Assembly (NCBI GenBank): GCA_045598285.1
Contig: JAZLLU010000018.1
Span: 1-64,000 of the forward strand
DNA length: 64,000 bases
Origin: RGIG5612 sp045598285
Lineage (GTDB): Bacteria; Bacillota; Clostridia; Lachnospirales; Lachnospiraceae
Reading direction: 5' to 3'
The first letter of the stretch is position 1; each line of letters opens with the position of its first letter. Positions 1 through 8,450 of this stretch are shown here, in pieces. The position numbers were made by a program, and so were the translations under genes. The notes beneath the pieces were generated by a model that searched no databases, was not told the DNA's origin, and was given only the letters and a program-made list of their open reading frames with translations.

Positions 1-30
1 AAACCTAGAAGAGTTTTTTAAAATAGGTTT
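1..30. repeat. AT-rich palindrome preceding GC-rich repeat module
   Basis: A 7-bp stem AAACCTA/TAGGTTT encloses an A/T-rich loop whose right side reads TTTTAAAATAGG. The same right-hand motif occurs in the 38-nt palindromes at 156-412 and 21763-21873, but the stem sequence differs. As at 21836-21873, the palindrome lies just before a GAAACGCGAA motif that begins a GC-rich hairpin. It may be cut by the window edge. Confidence 0.6.
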
Positions 31-43
31 GCATTTTATTATT

Positions 44-152
44 GAAACGCGAAGTTGCCGGCGCTAGCGCTGTGTGTGGGCGCGCGCCGGCCTTCGCTAT
101 TTACGGTGGCTAATGTTCGTCCGCCAAAACACATTCGTTCGCCTGCCACCTT
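44..152 (+). repeat. GC-rich hairpin module, left inverted repeat of composite element
   Basis: Positions 49-97 form a strong imperfect hairpin: GCGAAG plus GCCGGCGC (57-64) pair with GCGCCGGC (84-91) plus CTTCGC (92-97). A second inverted repeat follows, GGTGGC (105-110) with GCCACC (145-150). The same two-part module recurs at 21888-21994. A diverged inverted copy lies at 459-525, so here it acts as the left arm around the 73-bp tandem repeats. Base composition is far more GC-rich than the surrounding genes. Function is unknown; it resembles a non-autonomous, MITE-like or BIME-like element. Confidence 0.75.
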
Positions 153-155
153 CAC

Positions 156-412
156 CTACGGACAAAAATTGACTTTTTAAAATAGGTCCGTAGATTTTCA
201 TTCGAATTACAGAAAAACATGTAAAAACCTACGGACTAAAATAGACTTTTTAAAATAGGTCCGTAGATTTTCATTCGAATTACAGAAAAGCATGTAAAAA
301 CCTACGGACTAAAATAGACTTTTTAAAATAGGTCCGTAGATTTTCATTCGAATTACAGAAAAACATGTAAAAACCTACGGACTAAAATAGATTTTTTAAA
401 ATAAGTCCGTAG
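156..412. repeat. Four 38-nt palindromes at exact 73-bp period
   Basis: Palindromes lie at 156-193, 229-266, 302-339 and 375-412. Each has the stem CTACGGAC/GTCCGTAG around a 22-nt A/T-rich loop. The three 35-nt spacers (194-228, 267-301, 340-374) are identical except for one base in the second. The first and last palindromes carry small changes in the loop. The geometry resembles a CRISPR array, but spacers this alike point to tandem duplication. A second set at 21763-21873 keeps the 38+35 geometry with an unrelated spacer. Confidence 0.9.
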
Positions 413-458
413 ATGAAGTCGGGTGGCTAGCCAAGTTTTAATGGGGGATGATATTACC

Positions 459-525
459 CGCCGTAAGTAGCGAAGCAAAGCGCGCACCCTCAATAGCCAA
501 GGCGCCGCAAGCTTCGCGAGCGGAA
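459..525 (-). repeat. Right inverted copy of the GC-rich module
   Basis: The reverse complement of this stretch aligns over its whole length, with mismatches and small indels, to 46-110. Shared landmarks are CGCGAAG, GGCGC, TGCGCGC, CTTCGCTA and TTACGG. Together with the left copy it encloses the 73-bp tandem palindromes, giving an element of about 480 bp with long imperfect terminal inverted repeats. A short reading frame (448-648) crosses it but is not credible as a gene. Confidence 0.65.
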
Positions 526-571
526 ACAAAAGAGATCGGCAAAGAGCAAGTTGTTGTTATGTTAAAATACT

Positions 572-599
572 TTGCGTGTAGCAACGAAACTTTTATAAT
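572..599 (+). promoter_or_regulatory. Putative sigma-A promoter for the GNAT gene
   Basis: A perfect -10 TATAAT (594-599) lies 16 bp after a -35-like TTGCGT (572-577), about 70 bp upstream of the acetyltransferase start. It sits just outside the repeat element. Called by motif only. Confidence 0.5.
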
Positions 600-672
600 A
601 AGATTATCTTATGAAAGTTACGAAAAAGAAAAAACAAATAAAAAATAATATCTGCAACAAGGAGAAACACAC

Positions 673-1221
673 ATGAAGTACTACAAGATAGTGACATTAA
701 AAAATGGCATGGAAGTTGTTTTAAGGAATGCAACAATAGAAGATGCGAAAGAGATGCTAGGGATATTTAATAAGACACATGAAGAGACGGATTTTCTTTT
801 AACGTATCCAGAAGAAACTCCTTTTACTGTGGAGGAAGAAGAAAAGTACCTAGATGGACTTGATAAAAGCGAAAGGGCAATTGAAATCGTTACATGTATC
901 GGAGGCAAGATAGTTGGCAGTGCTGGATTTAGCGAGGTCGGAAAATATATAAAGCTAAAGCATAGAGCCGACTTTGGAATCTCAGTGCTTAAAGATTATT
1001 GGGGATTAGGAATCGGAACAGAACTTATTAAGGCATGTATCGAAAGCGCTAAGACAGCCGGCTTTGATGTAATGGAGCTTCAAGCGGCAAAAGAAAATAA
1101 AGACGCAATAAATCTTTATAAGAAGTTTGGATTTGTGGAATATGGAAGTTATCCAAAAGGCTTTAAGAAAAGAGATGGCAGATATCAGGAATTAACATTT
1201 ATGTATCTTGATCTTAAATAG
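673..1221 (+). CDS. GNAT family N-acetyltransferase
   Basis: A 182-residue single-domain GNAT protein that probably transfers an acetyl group from acetyl-CoA to an amine. The acetyl-CoA-binding motif A is visible as DYWGLGIGTELI at about residues 112-123 (the Q/RxxGxG/A loop). The usual C-terminal NLYKKFGF segment follows at about 150. The substrate cannot be told; the family includes RimI/RimJ-like and aminoglycoside or small-amine acetyltransferases. The ATG at 673 is preceded by AAGGAG at about 658-663. The gene stands alone, with a promoter-like sequence upstream and the composite repeat behind it. Family confidence is high, function unknown. Confidence 0.9.
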   Translation: MKYYKIVTLKNGMEVVLRNATIEDAKEMLGIFNKTHEETDFLLTYPEETPFTVEEEEKYLDGLDKSERAIEIVTCIGGKIVGSAGFSEVGKYIKLKHRADFGISVLKDYWGLGIGTELIKACIESAKTAGFDVMELQAAKENKDAINLYKKFGFVEYGSYPKGFKKRDGRYQELTFMYLDLK

Positions 1222-1351
1222 CACTTGTAATTAAAATGCGAGGCGAATTATAAAAAAGTAACTTCTGGCTTTTAATAATTGTAATAATTTATATTAAATA
1301 AAATTTACTTGGATATATAATTGAGTTATGAAATTTTAGCGAGGTAGTAAG

Positions 1352-3229
1352 ATGGGGTACACACAAAAAATTCTTATTGTTGATTTAACTAAAAATACAG
1401 TTGAAGAAAAAATATTAGAAGAAGATTTTTTAAGACTTTATCCGGGCGGCCAAACACTTGGGGCAAAGCTTATGTACGATATGATGCCTAAAGGCACCAG
1501 CTGGGATGCGCCTGAAAGCGTAATAGCTTTTATGGCAGGCGTAATGAATGGAACGGGCGCGTTCATGTCGTGCCGCTATACAGTTGTTTCGAAGTCGCCG
1601 GTATATAATGGCTACAACGATGCTAATGCTGGTGGCAACTTTGGACCGACACTAAGAAAAGCCGGAGTAATGGGCGTAGTTGTTAAAGGAAAAGCTAGCA
1701 CGCCGGTTTATATTTATGTGCATGACGGCACGGCAGAGATAAAAAGCGCAGAAAAATATTGGGGCAAGACAACAACGCTGGAGTTTGAAAAGCAAGTAGA
1801 AGAAGACCTCAATAATGAATACAAAAAAGAAATCCCATTTAAGATATGCGCAGCGAGCTGCGGAAGAGCTGGCGAAAATAAATCGTTCATGGCAGCAGTT
1901 ATGAATGATGGCCATAGAGCGGCAGGAAGAGGTGGCTCTGGCGCAGTTATGGGCGCAAAAAATCTTAAAGCTATTGTCGCTAGTGGTAATGCGCAAGTAG
2001 AAGTTACAAACAAGGACGAAATCCTTGCGATTAATAAAGAAATTATTGATTGGCAGCAAAACGGCCCGGTTAAGCCAGTGGTCTATGGCTTTTCAAATTG
2101 GGGAACAGGCGTTAGCTATGAGTCTGCTGCGATGGTCGGCGATCTCGGAATTAAAAACTGGCACGGCAGCCACAAAGATATCTCTGAACAAGACCTTGCA
2201 AATGCTTCGGCAGGCGAGATGGACAAAACGATGAAAAAAAAGAAATTCGCATGCAACGCATGCCCTGTAGGTTGTGGAGCTATCTACGAAATTCATGAAA
2301 AAGAATTAGACACTGATGACGCCGGTCGCCCAGAGTATGAAACGGCAGGCTCATTCGGTTCCAATCTTTTATGTGGCGATGCGTACACGGTTAATTATTG
2401 CAACCACATGTGCAACGAGTATGGCCTTGACACAATTTCAGCCGGCGGCACAATCGCATGGGCTATGGATTGCTATGAAGCAGGCCTCTTAAAGAAAGAA
2501 GACTTAGATGGAATAGAGTTAACTTGGGGCAACGCTGAAGCTATCCAAGCGATTATGAAGAAAATGGCTCTTTGCGAAGGCGTCGGGAAAATATTAGTAA
2601 ACGGCTCAGTCTTTGCGGCAAACTATTTCGGAGTTGGCCAGGAGCAAAGAAATGATGCAGGAGGTATAGAACTTCCGCAACATGACCCGAGGTATATCCC
2701 AGGACTAGCTAGAACATATAAATTTGATCCAGCGCCAGGTAGACACGTTAAAGGTGGCGTTGGCCCAACAATAGGCGATAGGGAAGACGAATACAAATAT
2801 AATCCGGACGCGTTTAAAGATGACGATGTTTTTGGAACGCAACTTTGCGAGTTCAAGACGATGTGTGGATTTTGTGAATTTTCGGGTTTTGGTTTTAAGC
2901 CAGAGATGGTCTTAAATCTCTTTAATATTGCGACGGGTTTTAAATTTGACGAAAAAGATTTTAAGAAAATGGGGCTTCGCTCGTTCATGCTCCGCCAGGG
3001 CTTTAATCTTCGTGAAGGACTTAAAAGAAAAGACACTTTTATAGCACCTAGATTCTTAGGCGATCCGGATATGGAAGGTCCATTAAAAGACAAAACTTAT
3101 GACGTCGAAAAGATGGGTGATAACTTCTATGAAGGAATTGGTTGCAACAAAGAAGGTGTGCCATATAAGGCAACATTAGAAGAAATTGGTGGGCTTGAGT
3201 GTTTAATTAATGATACGATTTTTGCATAA
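1352..3229 (+). CDS. Aldehyde:ferredoxin oxidoreductase (tungsten/molybdopterin family)
   Basis: A 625-residue cytoplasmic enzyme of the AOR family, which oxidises aldehydes to carboxylic acids (or the reverse) with ferredoxin, using a tungsten- or molybdenum-bispyranopterin. The N-terminal half has the glycine-rich AOR domain (PGGQTLGAKL, then SCRYTVVSKSPV and GRGGSGAVMGAKNLKA). The [4Fe-4S] ligands are visible as C301-x2-C304-x3-C308. Candidates for the fourth ligand lie at C499, C505 or C508. Length matches the family. The ATG follows GAGGTAG. The downstream MFS gene has its own promoter-like site, so co-transcription is uncertain. The substrate is unknown; acid-reducing and detoxifying relatives occur in gut Clostridia. 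Confidence 0.9.
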   Translation: MGYTQKILIVDLTKNTVEEKILEEDFLRLYPGGQTLGAKLMYDMMPKGTSWDAPESVIAFMAGVMNGTGAFMSCRYTVVSKSPVYNGYNDANAGGNFGPTLRKAGVMGVVVKGKASTPVYIYVHDGTAEIKSAEKYWGKTTTLEFEKQVEEDLNNEYKKEIPFKICAASCGRAGENKSFMAAVMNDGHRAAGRGGSGAVMGAKNLKAIVASGNAQVEVTNKDEILAINKEIIDWQQNGPVKPVVYGFSNWGTGVSYESAAMVGDLGIKNWHGSHKDISEQDLANASAGEMDKTMKKKKFACNACPVGCGAIYEIHEKELDTDDAGRPEYETAGSFGSNLLCGDAYTVNYCNHMCNEYGLDTISAGGTIAWAMDCYEAGLLKKEDLDGIELTWGNAEAIQAIMKKMALCEGVGKILVNGSVFAANYFGVGQEQRNDAGGIELPQHDPRYIPGLARTYKFDPAPGRHVKGGVGPTIGDREDEYKYNPDAFKDDDVFGTQLCEFKTMCGFCEFSGFGFKPEMVLNLFNIATGFKFDEKDFKKMGLRSFMLRQGFNLREGLKRKDTFIAPRFLGDPDMEGPLKDKTYDVEKMGDNFYEGIGCNKEGVPYKATLEEIGGLECLINDTIFA

Positions 3230-3271
3230 AAAATTGTATTAATTTTAGTACAATTTGACATTATTTGTTGT

Positions 3272-3300
3272 TTGTAAATTGCTTGTTATAAATGTATAAT
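3272..3300 (+). promoter_or_regulatory. Putative promoter of the MFS gene
   Basis: TTGTAA (3272-3277) and a perfect TATAAT (3295-3300) are 17 bp apart, about 50 bp before the MFS start. A weak stem AAATTGTA/TACAATTT (3231-3238, 3249-3256) without a T-run precedes it, just after the AOR gene. The two genes may therefore be separate units. Confidence 0.5.
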
Positions 3301-3349
3301 ATATGAGTAACATTTTCTAAATATATATTTTGAAAAGGAGAGGTTTATT

Positions 3350-4819
3350 ATGCAAAAGAAATCTATCAGTTTAGGTGGCAGAGGTACTATCCTTATGCTC
3401 TACCAATTCTTCGGATTTGGTGTGTATTGTGCCATCAACCAGGTAGGCCAAAATGTTTATCCTAACATTCTCTATTTTGGCAAACTTGATCCAAATTCAG
3501 TTGCCCTTTGGTATTTCTTAGGATCTGTTTTGGCAGTTATCATTCAGCTTATCTTTGGTAAGAAGATTGCTAACTCTGGACACCTTAAAGGCACCTCAAT
3601 TATTTTAATGTCTCTCGCTGGTGCATTTACAATCGGCATGGCTTGCTTCGGAAACAATGAAAAATTGTGGCTTGCATGTTGGTTCATAGGTGTTACACTT
3701 TCTATCGTTGGTGCAACATTCATCATCTCAACAATGGTTGGACAATGGTTCCCAACAAGAAAAGGTACTGTAATGGGTATCGCTACATTAGCATTCCCAA
3801 TCTTTAACGCATTTGCGCTTACAGTATTCCTTGGACTTTACACTAACTTTGATTTATTAGGAAAATTAGGTGTACAAGGCGGAACTCCTGTTCATGAGCT
3901 CATCGCTTGGGCTCCATTCTTACTCGTTGACTTAATCGCAATTCTTCTCTGCGTATTCGTATTAAAAGAATTCCCAGAGCAATGTGGTTGCTATCCAGAC
4001 AATGATAAGAATATGACTCCAGAAGCAGCTCACGCTATGTTAGCAGCTATGGAAGAAGCTAAAAAGAAATCAGTTTGGTCATTTGGCAAAACAGCTAAAT
4101 CAGGTGGTTTCTGGATTATCGCATTCGTTTGCGGTATCTTACTTATCGGTTCAGTTGGTCCTATGACACAAATCGTTCCACTTCTTGATTCAGTTGCTGG
4201 TAAAACTTACATCGATAACGGTTCACCTACACCAACAGGTAATATCGTTCTTTGGGTATTCGCAGCAATTGGTTGTGCAGGTAGCTGGTTAATCGGTATC
4301 TTAGATACTAAGGTTGGTACAAAGAAAGCTATGACTCTTTCTGTAGTACTTATGATTATCTCTACAGCAGCTCTTACAGTTGTTGCTCTTGCTAACAAAA
4401 ACTGTGGACTTGTAAAAATGCCTCAACAAGCAATGATGTGGACTTTCTACGTTGGATTTGGTTGCTTGCAATTGTTCATGGGCGCAGCTTCAAACTTCAC
4501 AGTTTCAGCCGCAGCTCAGTACTGGAGAAGAGAAGACTTCCCATCAGTATTCGCATTTGTAAATGCTATTGCTAATATCATCAATGCAGCTGGTCCTTAC
4601 CTCTTAACATCATTAAGAAAAGCAGCAAAGGGTACTGTATTTGGTGATACATATGTACTCGCTTGGGCAGCACTTTGTCTCTTAGCTATCATCTCACTTA
4701 TCCTTATATGCATATTCAAACCAGCAATGGTTGCAGCTAAGGATGCTAAATACAGAGCTGCAGCGGGTCTTTCAGCTGAAGGTGTTACTAAGTCAGCTGC
4801 AGAGCAAATGGGTGAATAA
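3350..4819 (+). CDS. MFS transporter, OFA (oxalate/formate antiporter)-like
   Basis: A 489-residue integral membrane protein with about 12 predicted transmembrane segments in two halves. The MFS loop motif is seen after TM4 (GQWFPTRKGTVMGIA) and again in the second half (GILDTKVGTKKAM). The two-half layout with FPTRKG fits the OFA and monocarboxylate branch of the superfamily, so an organic acid is a reasonable substrate. Codons here are more regular than in the oxidoreductase gene, suggesting high expression. The start has a strong AAGGAGAGG at about 3333-3341, and a clear terminator follows. Adjacency to AOR suggests uptake or export of an acid linked to aldehyde/acid interconversion; that link is inference. 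Confidence 0.85.
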   Translation: MQKKSISLGGRGTILMLYQFFGFGVYCAINQVGQNVYPNILYFGKLDPNSVALWYFLGSVLAVIIQLIFGKKIANSGHLKGTSIILMSLAGAFTIGMACFGNNEKLWLACWFIGVTLSIVGATFIISTMVGQWFPTRKGTVMGIATLAFPIFNAFALTVFLGLYTNFDLLGKLGVQGGTPVHELIAWAPFLLVDLIAILLCVFVLKEFPEQCGCYPDNDKNMTPEAAHAMLAAMEEAKKKSVWSFGKTAKSGGFWIIAFVCGILLIGSVGPMTQIVPLLDSVAGKTYIDNGSPTPTGNIVLWVFAAIGCAGSWLIGILDTKVGTKKAMTLSVVLMIISTAALTVVALANKNCGLVKMPQQAMMWTFYVGFGCLQLFMGAASNFTVSAAAQYWRREDFPSVFAFVNAIANIINAAGPYLLTSLRKAAKGTVFGDTYVLAWAALCLLAIISLILICIFKPAMVAAKDAKYRAAAGLSAEGVTKSAAEQMGE

Positions 4820-4852
4820 TTTAAGATTATTTGACTATTTACTAGCAATTAA

Positions 4853-4881
4853 AGAGCACTCGAAAGAGTGCTCTTTTTTTA
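4853..4881 (+). terminator. Rho-independent terminator after the MFS gene
   Basis: A 9-bp stem AGAGCACTC/GAGTGCTCT with a GAAA tetraloop is followed directly by seven or more T. It separates the MFS gene from the ecf operon. Confidence 0.92.
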
Positions 4882-5024
4882 CGGTCATGTCTTGCTGCTC
4901 CTATAATTTTCAGGCAAAAATTAACTTCTTTGTAACATAAATTTTTCTTTAATTAATATGCCTTGTGTGGTAACATATCACGGTAAATTATAGTGGCATA
5001 AAATGCGCAAAAAAAGGTAAAGAA

Positions 5025-5921
5025 ATGAGTTTTATCAAGACTGAGAAAATTTCATATAGCTATCCAGTGCTAGAAGATATTGAAGCGTTTGAAGACGACA
5101 AAAAGTCTAAGACTTCCGGAACATGTTCCGACGAAGAAACTAAAGAAGTTAGACTTGCGCTAAATAACGTTAGCATCGATATCGACGAAGGCAAATTTAT
5201 TTGCATACTCGGGAAAAATGGTTCAGGCAAATCGACTTTTGCTAAGATGCTTAATGCACTTTTAGTTCCGGATGAAGGATGTGTTTGGATTGATGCGAAG
5301 GACACGAAAGCAGAAGACCTTATTTGGGAAATTAGAAAAACAGTAGGTATGGTTTTTCAAAATCCAGACAATCAAATCATTGGTTCGGTTGTAGATGAAG
5401 AAGTTGCATTCGGCCTTGAAAACTTAGGTGTTCCTTCACCAGAAATTAAAAGAAGCGTTGATAATGCGCTTAAAGAAGTAAGACTTGTGGGATATGACAA
5501 GGTTTCTCCTAATAAACTTTCAGGTGGTCAAAAGCAACGCCTTGCGGTTGCGGGCGTTTTAGCTATGGAGCCTAAGTGCATTGTGCTTGATGAGTCAACA
5601 GCTATGCTGGATCCAAAAGGTAGAAAAGAAGTTATGGATACAGTAAAGCGTCTCAACAAAGAAAAAAATATCACAATAATTTCAATCACTCACTATATGG
5701 AAGAAGCGGTGGACGCAGACTATATTTTTGTAATGGGTGATGGCGAAGTTAAGATGCAAGGCTCGCCAAAAGAAATTTTTACACGCGAAGAAGAAATTGA
5801 AAGCCTAGGTCTTACGCTTCCTCAAATTTGTCAGCTTGCAAAAGCATTAAGAGAAGAAGGACTAGATATACCACGTGGAATAATAACAAGTAAGGAACTA
5901 AAAGAAGCAATTGAACATTAA
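5025..5921 (+). CDS. ecfA1: Energy-coupling factor transporter ATPase EcfA1
   Basis: One of the two ATPases that drive group II ECF vitamin and metal transporters together with EcfT and swappable S components. Walker A is GKNGSGKST (63-71). The signature LSGGQKQR, the Walker B region IVLDEST and the H-loop SITHYMEEA follow in order. At 298 residues it is slightly longer than usual because an acidic/lysine-rich insert at about residues 20-42 interrupts the N-terminal strand before the conserved ALNNVS segment. The next gene overlaps its end by 11 bp, and ecfT and truA follow, as in many Firmicutes. An S component (RibU-like) is encoded far away at 34198. Confidence 0.95.
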   Translation: MSFIKTEKISYSYPVLEDIEAFEDDKKSKTSGTCSDEETKEVRLALNNVSIDIDEGKFICILGKNGSGKSTFAKMLNALLVPDEGCVWIDAKDTKAEDLIWEIRKTVGMVFQNPDNQIIGSVVDEEVAFGLENLGVPSPEIKRSVDNALKEVRLVGYDKVSPNKLSGGQKQRLAVAGVLAMEPKCIVLDESTAMLDPKGRKEVMDTVKRLNKEKNITIISITHYMEEAVDADYIFVMGDGEVKMQGSPKEIFTREEEIESLGLTLPQICQLAKALREEGLDIPRGIITSKELKEAIEH

Positions 5922-6762
5922 ATTAGAAAATGTAAATTACATATATAATCCAGAAACAGTCGAGGCAGTGCCAGCTGTTACAGACGTGAGTCTTGAATTT
6001 ATGGAAGGCAGCTTTAACGCAATTATTGGTAGCACAGGCTCTGGCAAGTCGACACTTATTCAGCTTTTAAACGGACTTCTTAAACCATCAAGTGGAAGAA
6101 TCCTCTATGATGGAAAAGAAATTTTCACTTCCGAAAAAGATACAAAAGAAACAAAAAAAGCCCTTAGAGATTTAAGATGCAAAGTTGGAATTGTTTTCCA
6201 ATATCCGGAATACCAACTTTTTGAAGAGACGTTGCTTAAAGATGTAATGTTTGGTCCAAAAAATAAAGGGCTATCAAACGATGAGGCGAAAGCGGCAGCT
6301 ATCAAAGCGCTCGCTGATGTAAAAATTCCTGAGAGCAAATTTGAAAAGAGTCCATTCGATCTTTCTGGCGGTGAAAAAAAGAGAGTAGCTATTGCAGGAA
6401 TTTTAGCAATGGAACCAGAAGTATTAATCTTGGACGAACCTACAGCAGGCCTGGACCCTCTTGGAAAAAAAGAAATTTTAGATTTGGTGAAAGAGTACCA
6501 GGAAAAAAATAATGTAACAGTTATTATTGTTTCACATAGCATGGAAGAGGTTGCTCTTTATGCGAAGAGAGTTGTCGCTATGAAACGTGGCAGAATTTTG
6601 CTTGATGGAACGACCAAAGAAATTTTTAGACACGAAGAAGAATTAGAAAAAATTGGACTTTCCATTCCGGAAGTTGCTAAGTTTGCAAAAGAACTAGGAA
6701 TAGAAGATGCTAACACAGTCGAAGACGCTGCTAAAAAAATCGCAGCTAAGTATAAAAGATAA
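5911..6762 (+). CDS. ecfA2: Energy-coupling factor transporter ATPase EcfA2
   Basis: The second ECF ATPase, 283 residues, which should pair with EcfA1 as a heterodimer on EcfT. Walker A is GSTGSGKST (40-48); the signature is LSGGEKKR, Walker B is LILDEPTAGLDP, and the H-loop is VSHSMEEV. The start is a TTG inside the end of ecfA1; this frame gives the expected MNIKLENVNYIY opening and no in-frame ATG fits better. The 11-bp overlap suggests translational coupling. Confidence 0.94.
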   Translation: MNIKLENVNYIYNPETVEAVPAVTDVSLEFMEGSFNAIIGSTGSGKSTLIQLLNGLLKPSSGRILYDGKEIFTSEKDTKETKKALRDLRCKVGIVFQYPEYQLFEETLLKDVMFGPKNKGLSNDEAKAAAIKALADVKIPESKFEKSPFDLSGGEKKRVAIAGILAMEPEVLILDEPTAGLDPLGKKEILDLVKEYQEKNNVTVIIVSHSMEEVALYAKRVVAMKRGRILLDGTTKEIFRHEEELEKIGLSIPEVAKFAKELGIEDANTVEDAAKKIAAKYKR

Positions 6763-6800
6763 GCGAGTAATTGCATAAAAAAATGCGGGACATGTAAAGA

Positions 6801-7628
6801 ATGTTTAGAGACATAACAATAGGCCAGTACTATCCAATTGAATCAAGACTACAAAAGCTTGACCCAAGAGTAAAACTCTTAGGGGTTGTTATTTACATTG
6901 CCGCATTATTTATTATTAATAATATTTTAGGATTTATTTTTCTTACTGGTGTGCTTGTGGCTCTTATCGCACTTAGCGAAGTTCCGCTTAAACATATTTT
7001 GAAAGGATTAAGGTTCGTTTGGTTCTTAGTAGCACTTGCAATATTCTTCAATTTGTTTTTCAGCACTGGAGATATTATTTGGAAGTGGTGGATTTTTTCT
7101 ATGAGCAAAGAAGGAATTCTTCGTGCAGTTTTCTTCGCGCTTAGACTTATTTATGTAATTATTGGAACCGCACTTCTTACTTATTCAACGCTTCCGACAA
7201 CAATTACGGCAGGCCTAGAAAAAGTTTTTAAGCCACTAAAGGTTATTAAATTTCCGGGGCATGAAATTGCAATGATGATGAGCATCGCGCTTAGATTCAT
7301 TCCAATTTTAGCAGAAGAAATAAATAAGATAATAAATGCGCAACTCGCGCGTGGTGCAGATTTTGAAACGGGCGGACTCATTAAAAAAGCAAAGGGCATG
7401 GTGCCTATTTTGGTCCCACTTTTTGTTAGTGCGTTTAGGCGCGCAACTGACTTAGCGCTTGCTATGGAGGCAAAGTGTTACTCAGGTGGTGAAGGAAGAA
7501 CAAAACTTTATCCATTACAATATAAAAACAGAGACAAGATAGCCTATATAGTGCTTCTTATCTTCTTGCTTGTAACAATCGCAGTAAGAGTTTTGATGGA
7601 TACGTTTATAACATGGGGACGCATTTAA
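6801..7628 (+). CDS. ecfT: Energy-coupling factor transmembrane protein EcfT
   Basis: The membrane scaffold of the ECF transporter, 275 residues with several hydrophobic helices. The Ala-Arg-Gly coupling motif is seen as AQLARGADFE. The second coupling helix shows the usual AMEAKCYSGGEGRT, which contacts the ATPases. The start at 6801 has only a weak binding site. Its TAA stop overlaps the ATG of truA by one base (TAATG). It follows ecfA2 after 38 bp, so the four genes form one unit. Confidence 0.94.
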   Translation: MFRDITIGQYYPIESRLQKLDPRVKLLGVVIYIAALFIINNILGFIFLTGVLVALIALSEVPLKHILKGLRFVWFLVALAIFFNLFFSTGDIIWKWWIFSMSKEGILRAVFFALRLIYVIIGTALLTYSTLPTTITAGLEKVFKPLKVIKFPGHEIAMMMSIALRFIPILAEEINKIINAQLARGADFETGGLIKKAKGMVPILVPLFVSAFRRATDLALAMEAKCYSGGEGRTKLYPLQYKNRDKIAYIVLLIFLLVTIAVRVLMDTFITWGRI

Positions 7629-8398
7629 TGAAGCGAATTGAAATTATTGTAAGTTATGATGGAACGAATTACGTTGGATGGCAGGTGCAAAAAAACGGCA
7701 TCGCTATTGAGCAAGTAATTAACGAGCACCTAAGACGCCTTTTGAGCGAGGACATAACTATAATTGGCGCGAGCCGCACAGATTCAGGCGTTCATGCTTT
7801 GGGCAACGTTGCCGTTTTCGATACAAATACGCAAATTCCACCAGAGAAAATTTGCTATGCATTAAACCAAAGTTTGCCATCAGACATAAAAATCGTTTCA
7901 TCAAAAGAGGTGGCAAGCGATTTTCACCCAAGACATTGTGACTGCATAAAAACATACGAGTATACAATTCTAAACAGTAAGGTAAACTTGCCGACATATG
8001 AAAGGTATACAGATTATGTTTATTATAAACTTAATGTTGCAAAGATGAAAAAAGGCGCCAAGTATTTAGTAGGCGAGCATGATTTTAAGGCGTTTAGTAG
8101 CGCGGGTGGGCAGCAGCGCTCGACAATTCGCGAAATTTATTCAATTGATATTTATAGTGAGCCGATTATCGACGTTGAAAACGATGACTTTGCTCCAAGT
8201 TTGATAAAGATAAGAATCTCCGGAAACGGATTTTTATATAACATGGTACGCATAATTGCAGGCACTTTGGAAAAGGTTGGCATGGGTGTATATGAGCCGG
8301 AACATGTAAAGGAAATCCTTGAAAGCCTAGACAGAAGAGCTTCTGCTCCCAAGGCATCCGCAGCTGGCTTAAGCCTTATAAATATTGATTATTCATAG
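7628..8398 (+). CDS. truA: tRNA pseudouridine(38-40) synthase TruA
   Basis: Converts uridines 38-40 of the tRNA anticodon arm to pseudouridine. The catalytic aspartate is D52 in GASRTDSGVHA. The family motifs DGTNYVGWQ near the N-terminus and FLYNMVRIIAGTL near the C-terminus are present. I chose the ATG at 7628, giving 256 residues that begin MKRIEIIVSYDG. A frame extended to 7613 would lie wholly within ecfT. The one-base overlap with ecfT suggests coupling. The ecf-truA order is widespread in Firmicutes. Confidence 0.95.
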   Translation: MKRIEIIVSYDGTNYVGWQVQKNGIAIEQVINEHLRRLLSEDITIIGASRTDSGVHALGNVAVFDTNTQIPPEKICYALNQSLPSDIKIVSSKEVASDFHPRHCDCIKTYEYTILNSKVNLPTYERYTDYVYYKLNVAKMKKGAKYLVGEHDFKAFSSAGGQQRSTIREIYSIDIYSEPIIDVENDDFAPSLIKIRISGNGFLYNMVRIIAGTLEKVGMGVYEPEHVKEILESLDRRASAPKASAAGLSLINIDYS

Positions 8399-8413
8399 CA
8401 TTTATGGTACAAT
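8385..8413 (+). promoter_or_regulatory. Putative sigma-A promoter for tig
   Basis: TTGATT (8385-8390), a 17-bp spacer and TACAAT (8408-8413) overlap the end of truA. Transcription would begin about 30 bp before the tig start codon, leaving a short leader with GGAGG. Confidence 0.65.
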
Positions 8414-8450
8414 TTGCAATTACGTGAGACCTTGAAGGAGGATTTGAAAA

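Noticed and set aside
156..412. Possible CRISPR array (38-nt palindromic repeats, 35-nt spacers)
   Set aside because: The three spacers are the same sequence with one base change, only four repeats are present, the second locus has two, and no cas gene lies in the window.
448..648. Short plus-strand reading frame of 66 codons
   Set aside because: It starts inside the GC-rich inverted repeat, has no binding site and shows no protein family features.
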